A DNA stretch of 64,000 nt, from positions 3,423,501-3,487,500 of the forward strand of contig NEEC01000002.1 in NCBI GenBank assembly GCA_002189035.1, written 5' to 3'. Below, piece by piece: positions 11,090 to 23,103 of the stretch. Numbering within the stretch: position 1 is the stretch's first letter; every line of letters starts with the position of its first letter. The position numbers were made by a program, and so were the translations under genes. Origin of the DNA: Utricularia gibba (Eukaryota; Streptophyta; Magnoliopsida; Lamiales; Lentibulariaceae). The notes below the pieces were generated by a model. It worked only from the letters and a program-made list of their open reading frames with translations. It did not search any database and was not told the DNA's origin.

Positions 11090-13068
11090 TGTTAAGTGTC
11101 ATTTTCTCACTATTTCTTAGTTTGTTTTATGCTTAATTGTGATTAGAAATGTCTAATTATGAGACTATAATATGAGATTTAGGTTTTTATCTAGTTTAGG
11201 GTAATTATCCTAAATCTTGTATTTTATCTAATAATTTTATTATTTTTAATTGAGTTTTTCTAGAGGCGCACACAAGGCAGGAAGTGAGAGAAAGAGGGCA
11301 ACATATGGCGACAAATTGGATCTTCTTGAGCTGACATTCCCTTGATTTTCATAAGACTATAGATGCCTAATCATGAGCCTTGACATGCGGAACACGAGAG
11401 TCTCTGACAGGCGACATCATTAGCGTACTAGTGCTAGAGCAGATGTTTGCTTGCAAGTTACCCCAAGTCCAGCAAAACCACGGGAACACAAAATCTCAAA
11501 CAAAATAGTTCAGCTCAGTTCAATTCGAAAAAGCTTAGTTTTACTTCAGTTTAGTTTGACTTTTTTTCTCTCTCTAGAGGATTTTCTTCTAGATTCTCTT
11601 TAGAACCTTGTTTTCATTTCCTTTACTTTGTATGGCCGTTCGCGGCTAGAAACTTCCGTGTTTGGGTTGGGATACTCCTAGATCTATATTTCGTTAGCTT
11701 ATTGATAACACCGTTTTTATTCTGTTTTTATATATGTTTTTAAGTGTATTTTGTAAGGTTAAATGTTGTTTAGTGTGCGAAAATGTCTTCTTTTGCGTAT
11801 TTAGACTGTTGAAATGTGTTTATTGTGAAAAACAGGCTCAATTGGCAACAATTGAGCCGAAAGCTCTAATATTTCGTCTAGTCTGTGTTTTAAGTCTTAC
11901 CAGGGTAACAGCTAGTACTGTAGCAGCGCACTTTCCGCATTGACAAGTCAAAAGGGATAGAAAAGCTGTGCAAAAGTCACTTTTTTCCGAAAGTAGCCGC
12001 CCTTCTAAGATGATAAGATCTCCCTTCTAGAACCATGGGGAAAAGACGAAGCTACCCTTCCTTTTGAGCGGCAAAAAGGAAAAGGAGGGAGAGAGACGCA
12101 AGGACACACTGTGCACGCTGAGTGCACAGACTGCAAAAAGTAGGAGGAACGGGACCAAGGAGCACTTTGTTTCTCCGGCGAACGTCTCCAACAACCTCCA
12201 GATCTACATGTCTACACCACCTTTCCGCCCTGAAACTTGATTTCCAGTAGATCTGCGATCGAGAGCAACCACTAGACACCTTATTTTCCATTTTCTGCAC
12301 TTCTATTTTGTTGACGAATTCGCTACTGTTACTTTATGCATTTGTTATGCTTTCTGTTATGTTCTTGCACCTTGTCATGAATGATAAATCCTCTGTAGAC
12401 CTTATTTCAGTTTATGAACATGTTGTTGCTTTCCCTTTTTGTGCTCAATCCTAAGTTTAACGTGCTTTTTACTGTTCCTGCGAGCCCATACTCTATTTCT
12501 GCAAACCCTTGCAGAAATAGAGTGACACAAGAGCCAGACTATGGTGTAAAACATAGCCAAATTTCTTTTATTTTATGTTTTCTGCACCTTCACGTTAATT
12601 TCAGCCCCTTTTCACCCCTGCAACTCAATTATTTCAGTCACTATTATTTTAGGTCTTATAGAGCAAAACCCCAAAAAACCCCCCTATTTTCAGTAATTGT
12701 GATAAACTTCAGGAAAGTGCACCCATTCCATGTGGATTCGATGCTTGCATGCCACACCACATTAATTTTTGAGATTTAAGTAGTAGAATAGAAAGGTTTA
12801 TAAATTTCTTTTGATGCGTTGAATGTGTTAGACCGCGACATTTAGCAACCCCATTCCAACGTTCATCACTTATCTTCATCTCTTCTTTGAATCCGAATGG
12901 GTTCCGTATGTTTTCATGCGACTATGTTATAGTCTTTCTGTAACAGCCCCTTATTCAAGACTCATGGTTAACTGATCACTACCCGTGAGTTTTGAAGAGG
13001 AGCAAGGTAGAGAGCACAAACTCACGCCCCTTTGGCAAGAGGAAGACTACGTTTTGTCTGTGGCCGTA
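11090..13068 (+). repeat. Athila 5' LTR, interrupted and 3'-truncated
   Basis: Segments 11,090-11,702 and 12,869-13,068 align with 21,753-22,570 of the 3' LTR. The solo LTR at 11,703-12,868 lies between them. After GGCCGTACCT near 13,068 the match stops, and inverted gag sequence of another element begins. About 530 bp of this LTR is lost. Many point differences from the 3' LTR show that the insertion is not recent. Confidence 0.85.
11703..12868 (+). mobile_element. solo LTR with exact TSD
   Basis: This 1,166-bp unit starts TGATAACACCG and ends GTTCATCA. It is flanked by an exact 5-bp duplication CTTAT (11,698-11,702 and 12,869-12,873). The 3' LTR of the host element reads straight through this position (TTAGCTTATCTTCATC at about 22,360) and so keeps the empty site. 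It is the same family as the inverted LTR at 13,631-14,851. Confidence 0.92.
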
Positions 13069-13587
13069 CCTCAGACAAAATTGATTTAAAAATTCTTTCT
13101 TCATTTCCATCCAGCTTCTAATACTTCCAGGTTCAAGTATGTTGAACCAAGTCTTGGCATGTCCTTCAAGAGTAAATTGGAAGACTCTAAGTAGTAAATC
13201 ATCCTCAGTCACGTCCTTGGGTCGCAGCACAGCTCCAACAACAATACAATCATCAATATGCATATGAGGATCCTCATTCTTGTTCCCATAATACTTAGGA
13301 AACAGAGCAAGAGTTCCTGGCCTCAACTTCAAATTAATTGCTGCTGTAGGAAAGGTAATGCAGTGCCCTCGGTATGTATGATCTGGTGACTCATACTCTC
13401 CAATAGTCTTCTCCAAAATATTCACAAGCTGTTGGTTATTTGGTGGGTTGTCAGCCATCTCTTCGGCTCTCAACTTAGCCTCTTGCTGACTTTGTTTGTG
13501 CTTCTTTTTCAGTAATTTTTCGGTCCTCTCGATCTCCAAATAAAGGGGTTCAAATGGACCTAAAAAGGAACGTAAATGCATTAACAA
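13069..13587 (-). pseudogene. gag N-terminal region of the inverted element
   Basis: The minus-strand frame from 13,587 encodes plant gypsy gag features: KLRPGTLALFPKYYG, DPHMHIDDCIVV and TLEGHAKTWFNILEPGSI, followed by WMEMKKEFLNQF. Family knowledge places these in the capsid part. The frame runs on past 13,069 into Athila LTR sequence, so the last residues (from RYGHRQNVV) are not gag. Confidence 0.85.
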
Positions 13588-13610
13588 CAGAAAAATTAAC
13601 AGACACCATT

Positions 13611-13627
13611 CCCCGGCAACGGCGCCA
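13611..13627 (-). other. primer-binding site, tRNA-Asp type
   Basis: On the minus strand, TGGCGCCGTTGCCGGGG begins three bases after the LTR end at 13,631. This is the complement of a plant tRNA-Asp 3' end. tRNA-Asp priming is known for Athila-type elements. Confidence 0.8.
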
Positions 13628-13630
13628 TTT

Positions 13631-14851
13631 TGATGAGCGTTGGAATGGGTTGCTAAATGTCGCGGTTTAGAACATTCAACGCATCAAAAGAAATTTATAA
13701 ACCGAGCTATTCTACTACACAAATCACACGAATTAACGTAGTGTGGCAAGCAAGGGTCGAATCCACAGGGAATGGTTGCAATTTTCTGAAGTTCAACACA
13801 ATTACTTGAAACAAGGGAGTTTTCTGGGATTTAAGTCTAATGCGGGTAAGACGTAAAATAACAGTTACTGGAATAAACGAGTTGCAGGGATGAAGAGGGG
13901 CTGAAATTAACCTGAAGGTGCATAAAACATCAAATAAAAGTAATTTGGCTGGGTTTTACACCAGGGTCTAGCTCTCGTGTCACTCAAGTGAGCCCTTAGG
14001 CTTAAACCCAGCTTGGAACGCTTGAAAACAGAGTAATAGTTTGCAGAAACAGAGCATGGTTGGCATGAACAGTAAAAGCGTGTTAAACTTAAAGGCAAAC
14101 ATGGAAAGCTTAACTAGAAACATGTTTATAAACTAAGGCAAGGTCTACAACGAGTTTCGAGTTCACAACAAGGTACCGAAAAGCAAAAGAAAGCATAAAA
14201 ACGACGGCAATAACAGTAGCAAGTTCACGTAGAAGAGGGAGTGTAGAAATCTATAAATAAAAGTTGCAGGATGCTTCTGTGGGCTGGAGATCTGTTGGAA
14301 ATCGAAGTTCTGGCCGGATCGGTGGTGTAGACACGCAGATCTGGAGGTCGTCGGAGACTTGCGTCGGAGAAACGGAGTTCTCCTTGCTCCCGCTCGCTCC
14401 TGTTCGCTGCCTGTGCACTGTGCGTGCACAGTGTTCTCTCTTTTTCTTCTCTCCCTTCCTTTTCCCTTTTGCAGATCAAAAGTAAGGGTAGCTTTGTCTT
14501 TTCCTCAGGCTTCTAGAAGGGAGATCTCTGCTCCATATCTTATCCCTTCAGAAGGGCACTACTTTCGGCGGAAAGTGGCTTTTGCATAGCTTTTCTGTCC
14601 CTTCTGACTTGTCAACGCGGAAAGTGCGCTGCTACAATACTAGCTCTTACCCTGGTAAGACTTAAAACATAGACTAGACAAAATATTAGAGTTTTCGGCT
14701 CAATTGTTGCCAATTGAGCCTGTTTTCACAATAAACACATTCTAGCAGACTAAATATGCAAAAGAAGATAATTTAGCACACTAAATAACATTTATCTCTA
14801 CAAAACATGCTTAAAAACATATATAAAAACATAATAAAAATGGTGTTATCA
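13631..14851 (-). repeat. 5' LTR of the inverted gypsy element
   Basis: 1,221 bp, reverse complement of the family seen at 11,703-12,868. Both TG...CA ends are intact (TGATAACACC on the minus strand at 14,851; ATCA at 13,631). Confidence 0.88.
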
Positions 14852-16603
14852 GCCCCTATCATTCAGGCACCTAACTGGAATTTACCTTTTGAGCCAATGT
14901 GTGATGCTAGTGATGTAGCATTAGGAGCGGTCCTTGGACAAAAGTTGGAGAAGGCATCACATGTGATCCACTACGCCTCAAAGTGTCTAGATGATGCACA
15001 ACGGAATTATACGACAACAGAGAAGGAGCTTTTGGCCATCATCTTTCCGTTGGAGAAATTCAGACCCTACTTGCTTGGAGGCAAGATTATTGTTTACTCT
15101 GATCATGCAACGTTGAGGTATCTTCTCAAAAAAAAGCATTCAAAACCTCGTCTTATTAGATGGATCCTGCTCCAAGAGTTTGACATAAAAATCCCAGATA
15201 AGAAGGGATGCGAGAATTCGGTGGCAGATAATCTTAGCCGCATCACCTCTAAAGAAGCATCTAGCCCCATTGACGACAACTTCCCTGATGAGCACTTATT
15301 CATGATCCATGATGGAAGTCCCTAGTATGCAGACATTGTGAATTTTCTTGTAACAGGACATTTTCCGGAGGACTTCCAACCTTATAAAAAGGAGAAGTTT
15401 CAGAGCGAAAGCATGCATTACATTTGGGACAACCCATACCTATGGAAGATTGAGCCTGATCAAATCCTTCGTCGGTGTATCCCTCAAGGTGAAGTGAATT
15501 CAGTTTCTACTCATTGTGATGAACTACCTTGTGGGGGTCATTTTGGTCCAAAAGTCACAACTAACAAGGTCTTGAAAGGTGGCTTCTATTGACCCACTCT
15601 TTTTCGTGATGCATACCTTCATTGCAAGGCATGCCCTAATTGCCAAAGAGGTAGATCAGGGACCAAATGCCGCTTCAGCCTATCGAAAATGTGCGAGATT
15701 TTCGACGTTTGGGGTATTGACTTCATGGGACCATTTACTTCAGCAAAGGGAAAGATCTACATCCTTCTTGCTGTTGATTATGTTTCTAAGTGGGTCGAGG
15801 CCATGGCATGTGACAAAGATGATGCAAGGGCAATAAGCTATTTCTTGACTTCTCACATTTTTCCTAGGTTTGGCTATCCTAAGATTCCCATTTCTGATAG
15901 AGGTACCCACTTCGTGAACCATGTCATAAGGGCCATGCTAACAAAATTTGGAGTTCATCATCGTCTTTCTATAGCTAGGCAACCTTAGACTAATTGGCAG
16001 GCTGAAAACTCAAATTGAGAGATCAAACGCATCCTGGAACGAATAGTGAATCCGAGTAGAAGAGACTGAAGTCTCAAGTTGAATGATGCATTGTGGGCCT
16101 ATCGCGCAGCTTACAAAAATCCCATTGGAATGTCTCCCTTTCGCATGATCTATGGGAAGTCTTGCTACCTTCCAGTAGAGATTCATCACAAAGCGTACTG
16201 AGCCGTCAAAGCATGCAGCATGATTAGTGATCAAGCAGGAGAAAAGAGATTACTTGATCTGAATGAATTAGAGGAAATCCGCTTGAACGTCTACTCCAAT
16301 CACTTGATCTACAAGGAGAAGGTAAAACACTTCCATGAAAGTAAGTTGCATGAGAAGAAATTTCGAGTTGGTCAGAAAGTTCTTTTATATAATACCACTT
16401 TGAACTTTTTTCCTAGAAAACTGAGATGTAAATGGCAAGGACCTTATGAAGTTTCACATGTTTTCTCTTATGGTGCTGTTGTTATACGTTCTTATGAGAC
16501 AGGGAAATGTTTCAAGGTCAATGGTCATAGGTTGAAACCGTATTATGAGAACTTTCACCCGCAAACAGCCTACTGTTTGCTCTTACTCGAGGATCATCAG
16601 TAG
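14852..16603 (+). pseudogene. Athila RNase H and integrase remnant
   Basis: RNase H motifs are [37 protein letters not shown] and VADNLSR. Integrase motifs follow: a CPNCQR-like end, GIDFMGPF, ISDRGTHFVNH and, near the C-terminus, NGHRLKPYYENF, the signature of Athila/Tat integrases. Stops near 15,323, 15,590, 15,986 and 16,199 break it. The upstream RT is absent, because the inverted element abuts at 14,851. Confidence 0.88.
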
Positions 16604-16842
16604 CATACCAAGTTGGCCAACGACTTTAAATTGGCACTGCGCAGGAGGCAACTTGTGAGCTAATTTTCTCTTTCCTCTTTTACTTTTGTTTGACGTTGCA
16701 TGTTTCCCCAGTATTCTATTAGGATTACACACTATCCCACACATGATCATCGAGAGATATTGATTATTCTACTTTCCTTTCCCCCCATGATTATCCACCT
16801 TGGAACCGTTCTCTCACCATAACTGCCCATTTCCCCATTCAC
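16604..16842 (+). other. spacer between Athila integrase and the solo LTR
   Basis: Internal Athila sequence without coding motifs. It contains GCAGGAGGCAACTTG, a post-pol motif also seen in diverged form (TGGGAGGCAACCC) at about 4920 in the first element. It continues at 18,128. Confidence 0.5.
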
Positions 16843-18127
16843 TGTAACGACCCAAAAAGAGGGCCTAGGAGCCATGGTCGTTACCCCACCCAGAAATGTG
16901 GCCTGTCTTCTAGGTGGCTTTGGTTTGATCCGTTTAACCCACATGGACACGAGATTACCGGGGAATGTCTTATTCATAAATACGAGCAAGAAGGTTCAAA
17001 CATAGTCCACGAAATCATGTCAAAACACAAGGAAAAACATGAGCAAAACAACAGCCTTCCATTCCCCAGTCTCCTCGGTTCTCCGAGTTCACTCCGTCAG
17101 CCCTTCCGCCTCTCCGCCAGTCTTTGCACGACCAGAACCTTCACCTACACATAAGTTTGTAAGGGGTCAACATATGCATAGGGTAGACCACACTACAAGC
17201 CATAAACACATCAGCATAAGCATGGCACATAGCATCATAAGCATATCATCAGCACATATCGTCGTAAGAGCATAAACATATAATTGTAAAGACCCATTGG
17301 TCACAAGGGGCATGCATTCCATGATGGCACATCACGTTACCGTCGGGAGGGATACCAGCCACAATAATCCGTCCCAACCCCGCTCCCTTTGGAGCTCACG
17401 GCGATATCTACCCCCAAACTCATGTTGGGTTGACGTCGGAGATACCTCGACGAAGGGTCCGACCCTGCCCCTTCGGGCTCATCAACTTATGGCCCTTCAG
17501 CCCTTATTCGTACTTTCCAGCTCATGCTTCCCCTTACCTTCGTGTGGCTCCTTCCCCTTCTGCCAAACCGTGACCTCCTCCTTCCGTATCTCGGCATGTT
17601 GGCGCTCCTTCTCTGATTTCCAATGTCCAACCCGCCACCATGCCAAGCCCTTATATACTACCTCCCAACCGTTGGGCTTCTGAGCCCTTTCCACTTCCAA
17701 CCCTTCACCTTACGGGCCTAGCATATGAAAGGTCGGCCCTCTTACCCTTCTTAGGCCCTTGGACTCTTCTCAAACACCCCATTGGGCCAATCCATACCAG
17801 CCATATCTCCCATAACACTTGGGCTCGCGACCAATCTCCGCCCAGCGTCCAGCGCGTCACTCACCATCCCTTGGACACGCATGCTTGCTCGATCGTACAG
17901 AGTCCCGTAGCTCGAGTGGGTCTCTCCCACGAGCACTCTCGGGGTTCGCCCAAGAGTCCGGTAATCCTCTGACAAGAGTTGCACGCCATGTTTGGATCCG
18001 ACCGACTCTTCGCGCGCGGACAGCCAAGCAGAGGGGTTCCTCGTAGCTATTCCATGTTCGTCCCCTTGGCTTCTCTGCATGCTGAATCATCATCGAAATG
18101 CCACATACGTCAACCCGGGTTATGACA
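16843..18127 (-). mobile_element. chromovirus-type solo LTR
   Basis: 1,285 bp. On the plus strand it begins TGTAACGACCC and ends GGGTTATGACA, forming imperfect inverted ends. It is flanked by the 6-bp direct repeat ATTCAC (16,837-16,842 and 18,128-18,133), most simply a 5-bp duplication plus one chance base. Minus orientation is inferred because the end GGGTCGTTACA resembles the chromovirus LTR end GGGTCGTGACA at 29,621. Confidence 0.78.
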
Positions 18128-18192
18128 ATTCACACCACTACTTCCATCACTAACCCACTTTCCCCACTTTTCCGTAAGACATTCCCCTACTT

Positions 18193-19682
18193 TTGCAAAT
18201 TTCCAGTTTACCTTCTTCCTCACCCTTGCAAACCATCACGGAGGAACCGACAGCGTTCTACTTCACCCTCACCGAGACCTCACAAACGCCAGTCTGTGCC
18301 TCTCCCAGAAACTTCTTCCTGGGAGCTTTCTCCATTGTTTTCCCCAGTCTCTTAAGTCGAACTTCCCCTGTTTTATACCTCCCATGGAAAGATGAGGAAC
18401 CTTCGGCAGCCCAGGAAACGCCCGCTGCAACCCCGGAGAAGACAGCCACACCTGAACCTGTTGCAAATGACACATCGGAGCAAGCTGCTGTTGCAACCAA
18501 GGCTCATACTAATAGCTCCGATGAAGATTTTCAACTGGACGACTTGGAGGAAGAAGAGGAAAAAACTGAAGCAGAAGAGGCATCCAGCCCACCAGCTACT
18601 GAACGCAGACGCTCACCCCATGAGGAAGAGGAAGGTGAGGATGATAATATTGATTCTGAAGTGGATTTGTGGATTGCAGAAATGCAGGGAGCCGCAAACG
18701 AAGGACCACCACTAACGTTCCAAGATGGGAAGGAGGCCATCAATGCTGGCCAACCAAGCAGGCAGCATGGAAAAGGACAACGCGTGCGACAAAAGTTCTG
18801 GCAAGACCGTTTGTTGGAGTCTCCAGCCTGGACTCAACTCCGGGACACTGTCAGGTTTCCCAACAAGAAATCTCATGCCCTTTTTAATGTTTTAACTAGT
18901 CGTCGCATATTGTTTGCTTTTCGTTTACATGCTCCTACATTAGCTCATCTGAACTTGACGCATGATATTAAGTGCATGTTTGAATTTTCTCCTAAATGGT
19001 GTCGGTTTTCAGAAATTGAACTTCCTGTTTTCTCGAAATTAGTCTTCGAGTTCTATGCTACTTTTTCTTTTGATGATGTGGAAGGGAACCCCATTATAGA
19101 ACCTCTCATTTCCTTTTGGTTGGGTGGGAAAGAACTCTCTGTGAATGATTTTAATGTTGCTCTTGGTTTTGTGTCAGAAGATGAACTTACTTATGCTCGT
19201 TATTTGCAAACTTGCTGTGATTATCCCCCGTCATTTGATGTTCATACTGCTTATGGTTCCATATCTGTGTGTGAACCACCCTTTCTTAGTTCAAACTCAA
19301 GGCCCCTCACTTGAGGGCCCTTGCACTGTTAGTTTTGAACAGGTATCTCAGAGGATGCTATTCTGCCACTCGCCAGGGCACCAGTGTGGTCTCCAAGGTG
19401 GTAGTGTTCTTCCTCTGGGCGATGATGAAGAAGATCCCAATCAACCTTGGCTGCTGGATCGCCATGCACATGAATCGTGTACCATCGCAAAGCGAATGAG
19501 TGCTCCCATTCGCATCCCTCATCACTAAGCTCACGATGCACCTCAACGTGGATCTCACTACCAACACACCCAAGGTAGACGCCGATTTCCGATACCTTGA
19601 TTTGGTTGACCTTTTTCAGTGCAGCTACCTCAAGGAAGCTGGAGGCCGGGCACATCTTTGTCCAAGCAGGAACAAAGAGTAA
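18193..19682 (+). pseudogene. Athila-like extra ORF (env position)
   Basis: A 373-residue frame is followed by overlapping frames to 19,682. The first part has an acidic stretch (LDDLEEEEEKTEAEE). It is followed by KCMFEFSPKWCRFSEIELP and PLISFWLGGKELSVNDFN, which fit the plant Athila ORF-1 family found downstream of pol. A frameshift near 19,290 moves the rest (RYLRGCYSATRQGTSVV, FFLWAMMK) to another frame. Its role in Athila elements is unproven; an envelope-like function has been proposed. The call rests on domain look and position. Confidence 0.7.
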
Positions 19683-19941
19683 GACCACCGTGATGCCGCA
19701 CACAATTTTAGATCCATACAGTGACTCGTCTGAAGTTCCTCTCGAGACTACCTCTGCATCTCCGGACAAACACACCCTCCTGCTGGCTCTTTAAGATCTA
19801 CAGCGCTAGATCACCACACTATCATCCAAACTAGACACCCTACTCACCTGCCTGCTGCGCCATCACTAAGGTACCCGTCCACCGTGCTTGATGATGAGGG
19901 AATCCTCAAAGTTAAGTGTAGGGGAGGAGCTCTTCTCTATC

Positions 19942-21016
19942 TGATAACACATATTTTTGAGTTGCTCAATGCATAGAATTTACTCATTTTGTGCTACAAA
20001 AATTAATCTTTATTGCCTAGTTTTATATTTTTGCACATAAGTACCGTAGTAGTCCCAACGTTCTAATAGTTTTCTTTGAGCAATGCAGCATAGGTTGCAA
20101 CACAAATCCCAAGGAGCCGAATATGAACAGTGTAGCGGCAGAGAAGGTGGCATAATTCTGAAAAAGAGTACACACAAAGTCCAAGGAGGTGAAAAAGTGA
20201 GATTTTGGACAAAAAGGGGGGGAAGATGAGAGAGAAGGTAGATCTCCCCTTGGAGACTAACGAATAGCTTTTTGGAGAAGGTTTCTGGGAGAAAGAAGAA
20301 GGAAGACAAACAAGAACGAAGCTGAAGTTCAAGACAAATTTCTGTTTTCGAAGAATATTACTCCTAGCTAAGAGTAGCTAGCGACGTTTTTAGTTTTTGT
20401 CGACATTTCACACTACTTGCTTGTTTGCTATTGTGGGTGATGTTTTCTTTTCCACTTTCGTTTACCTTAAGCATGAGTGGCTAAGCACTTAAGGGGGTGC
20501 CTTGGCTAAGCATCCTTAGACTTAATAAACCATGAGTCACGCCACTTCCTTAACAAACCAGGATAGATCCAGGAGGGGGAAGTAGTGAAACCCAACTTAA
20601 CAACCCTAATTAGAGGTAGACCAAAGATTAGGGAGAAAAACAAGAATCCGAGTAGACCTAGATCTTGTGAGTTCGTTGTATGATTTATGATTTAGGTGAG
20701 CTTGTTTAGTGATAGGCATACATTCCCTAGGAGTCCCAAGGCATCACCCATTCCATTCCAAAAACTACCGAATCCAAACTTGTTACTTTTCTTTACTGTA
20801 TTTTGTTAGAGTCCTGCCTTAGTGCTCGTTAAGACCAATTTATCAACATGACACTGATTTCATGCTTTGGCTAATCACTTGACAAGCACCTGCTCTTCGT
20901 GTTCGACCCTAACCACTATGCTCATAATTATTTTATGCTTGAATGTGGGTTAGGTTATAAATTTATTTGATAGGAAAATTTGCATTTAACGACATTGCAT
21001 AATTTTTCGTTTATCA
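19942..21016 (+). mobile_element. solo LTR of the first gypsy family
   Basis: 1,075 bp starting TGATAACACA and ending TTTATCA. It is flanked by CTATC (19,937-19,941) and GTATC (21,017-21,021), identical at four of five bases. It aligns with the truncated 3' LTR at 7842-8640 and so gives the full length of that family's LTR. Confidence 0.85.
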
Positions 21017-21752
21017 GTATCGATCGAACTATTTACTTGCTTCAGTATTAGGACAATTTTTTTGCATGTTTTGTTTTCTATATTTGCATTTTTATCTTGA
21101 GTCTGCCCCATATCATGCTTCCTAAGTTAGATGACATCCATGCTTAGGTATTCCTTACGCCTGATTCATGATTAGGGTGCTTAGACTTATCTTGCTACTA
21201 GGAAAACTTTCTAGAATTTTCCTTACTCTAAATTTATTGCTTTTATGACATGCATTAGGATTGAGACTTGTTTAGGATTGCTCTCACGTTTCTGTTGTAC
21301 ATTCGCAGCCCAGTGACACCTCACTTCAAAAAAAAAAAAGAAGGGATGCCAAAGGTAAGAATTGTCTGGCAAAACCGTGGATGATGTGAACCTTACTTAT
21401 GCACCACGAATAAGATTTCGTAATCCAGATAGTTCTTCCCCAAAGCGGGGTCCTTATTCAAAAAAAAACGAAAAAAGAGAACAAAAGAAAAGAAAAGAGG
21501 AATAAGTCACTGTGGCCCAAACTTTTGAAAACTAGAGAGCGATCCCGAAACTGTCTCTTCCCTTATTGTGTTGTTTGAGTAGCATGCTTTAAATTGATTT
21601 GAAGAGTTTGGAAAGAAATAGAAGGTGATACATGCAGTTAGATAGGGATAGATTACCTTGGTCATGCATCATGCGTTAGGTACTACTAGAGCTGTGGGTT
21701 GTCTATTTGTTTTCATACTTGAGGACAAGCATGATTTAAGTGTTGGGGAATA
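21017..21752 (+). other. Athila 3' untranslated region with polypurine tract
   Basis: No coding motif. It includes an A-rich tract at about 21,329 and ends with TTGAGGACAAGC, then AAGTGTTGGGGAATA directly before the 3' LTR. This is the usual polypurine-tract context in Athila/Tat-type elements. Confidence 0.65.
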
Positions 21753-23098
21753 TGCAAGTGTCATTTTCTCACTATTTCTTAGGCTATTTTTATGCTTAAT
21801 TGTTATTAGAAATATCTAATTAGGAGTCTATAATATGAGATTTAGGTATTTATCTAGTTTAGGGTAATTATCTTAAATCTTGTATTTTATCTAAGAACTT
21901 TGCTAGTTTTAATTGAGTTTTTCTAGAGGTGCACACATAGTAGGAAGTGAGAGAAAGAGGGCAACAGATGGCGACAAATTGGATCTACCTCAGCTAACAT
22001 TCCCTTGATTTCCGGAAGACTGCAGATGCCTAATCATGAGCCTTGACGTGCGGAACACGAGAGTCTCTGACAGGCGACATCATTAGCGTACCAGTGTCAG
22101 AGCAGATGTTTGCTTGCAAGTCACCCCAAGTCCAGCAGAACCACGAGAACACGAAATCTCAGACAAAATAGATCAGCTCAGTTCAGTCCGAAAAAGCTTA
22201 GTTTTACTTCAATTTACTTTTAGACTTTTGTTTCTCTCTCTAGAGGATTTTCCTCTAATTCTCTTTAGAACCTTGTTTTCGTTTCCTTTAATTTGTATGG
22301 CCGTTCGTGGCTAGAAACTTCCGTTTCTGGGTTGGGACACTCCTAAATCTATGTTTCATTAGCTTATCTTCATCTCTTCTTTGAATCCGAACGGGTTCCG
22401 TATGTTTTCACGCGACTATGTTATAGTCTTTCTGTAACAACCCCCTTATTTAAGACTCATGGTTAACTCATCACTACCCGCGAGTTTTGAAGAGGAGCAA
22501 GGTGGAGAGCACCAACTCAAGCCCCTTTGGTAGGAGGAAGACTACATTTTGTCTATGGCCGTACCTTAGGATCAATGGAAAGGTAGTGACCTCGTCTCTA
22601 GACTCATTGGGCCATTGGCAACACTCGGGCATTTGCACACAATTTGGCCGTGAGGGTACACTGGCAGGACCTCTTATTCTCACGTTCGTCCAAGGAAGAG
22701 TAACATCGGGCTATTCCCGTGCCTTCTTACAAGAGAGTGTAAGGGAGGGTAGGCAATTTCTTACTCCTATAACTGGTACTCGAGAAGACTAGAGAAAAGT
22801 GAAGATGCGACGAACATAGCTGGACAGGATTCCAAACCCAGGAACATTCATTTTATTTAAGGTTTATCGCTTACGTTTATTTAAGTTGTCTGTTCAAAAC
22901 CCCTCTTATTCCCTTACTCAAGCTTCATCATTTACGTTTCTTGCACCTTTACTTTCAAAACCAAATTGTGACAGTTGTATTCGGTGTACATCACCTTTCA
23001 CTGAAAAACAACTCCTTGCGTTCGACACCCGTACTACACTTTTGTATTTTACGAGTTTTAAAAAAATATAAAATTTGTTGTGGAAACGACACGCATCA
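21753..23098 (+). repeat. Athila 3' LTR, complete
   Basis: 1,346 bp from TGCAAGTGTC to GCATCA. It retains the uninterrupted target site of the solo LTR that sits in the 5' copy, and it also shows what the 5' LTR lost beyond 13,068. Confidence 0.87.
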
Positions 23099-23103
23099 CT
23101 CTG

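Larger units (their letters stand above)
13069..14851 (-). mobile_element. truncated inverted gypsy element (LTR-PBS-gag)
   Basis: On the minus strand the order is complete 5' LTR (14,851-13,631), PBS, then the start of gag, cut at about 13,069. The outer LTR end (TGATAACACC) sits directly against Athila RNase H sequence at 14,852, a genuine insertion junction. The other side joins mid-gag to the middle of the Athila 5' LTR. One large deletion would explain the loss of its pol and 3' LTR together with the Athila PBS, gag, protease and RT. Confidence 0.8.
11090..23098 (+). mobile_element. Athila-type LTR retrotransposon inside the hAT transposase gene
   Basis: The 5' LTR begins TGTTAAGTG at 11,090 and the 3' LTR ends GCATCA at 23,098. 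The flanking duplications are CTCCG (11,085-11,089) and CTCTG (23,099-23,103), differing by one transition. Inside are RNase H and integrase remnants (14,852-16,603), an Athila-like extra ORF (18,193-19,682) and a polypurine tract. PBS, gag, protease and RT are missing. Nested inside are a solo LTR (11,703-12,868), a truncated inverted element (13,069-14,851) and two more solo LTRs (16,843-18,127; 19,942-21,016). Confidence 0.85.

Noticed and set aside
12979-13587. 202-codon minus frame as one intact gag protein
   Set aside because: Its last 30 or so codons come from the neighbouring Athila LTR, because the same residues (RYGHRQNVVFLLPKG) recur at about 22,500 without gag.
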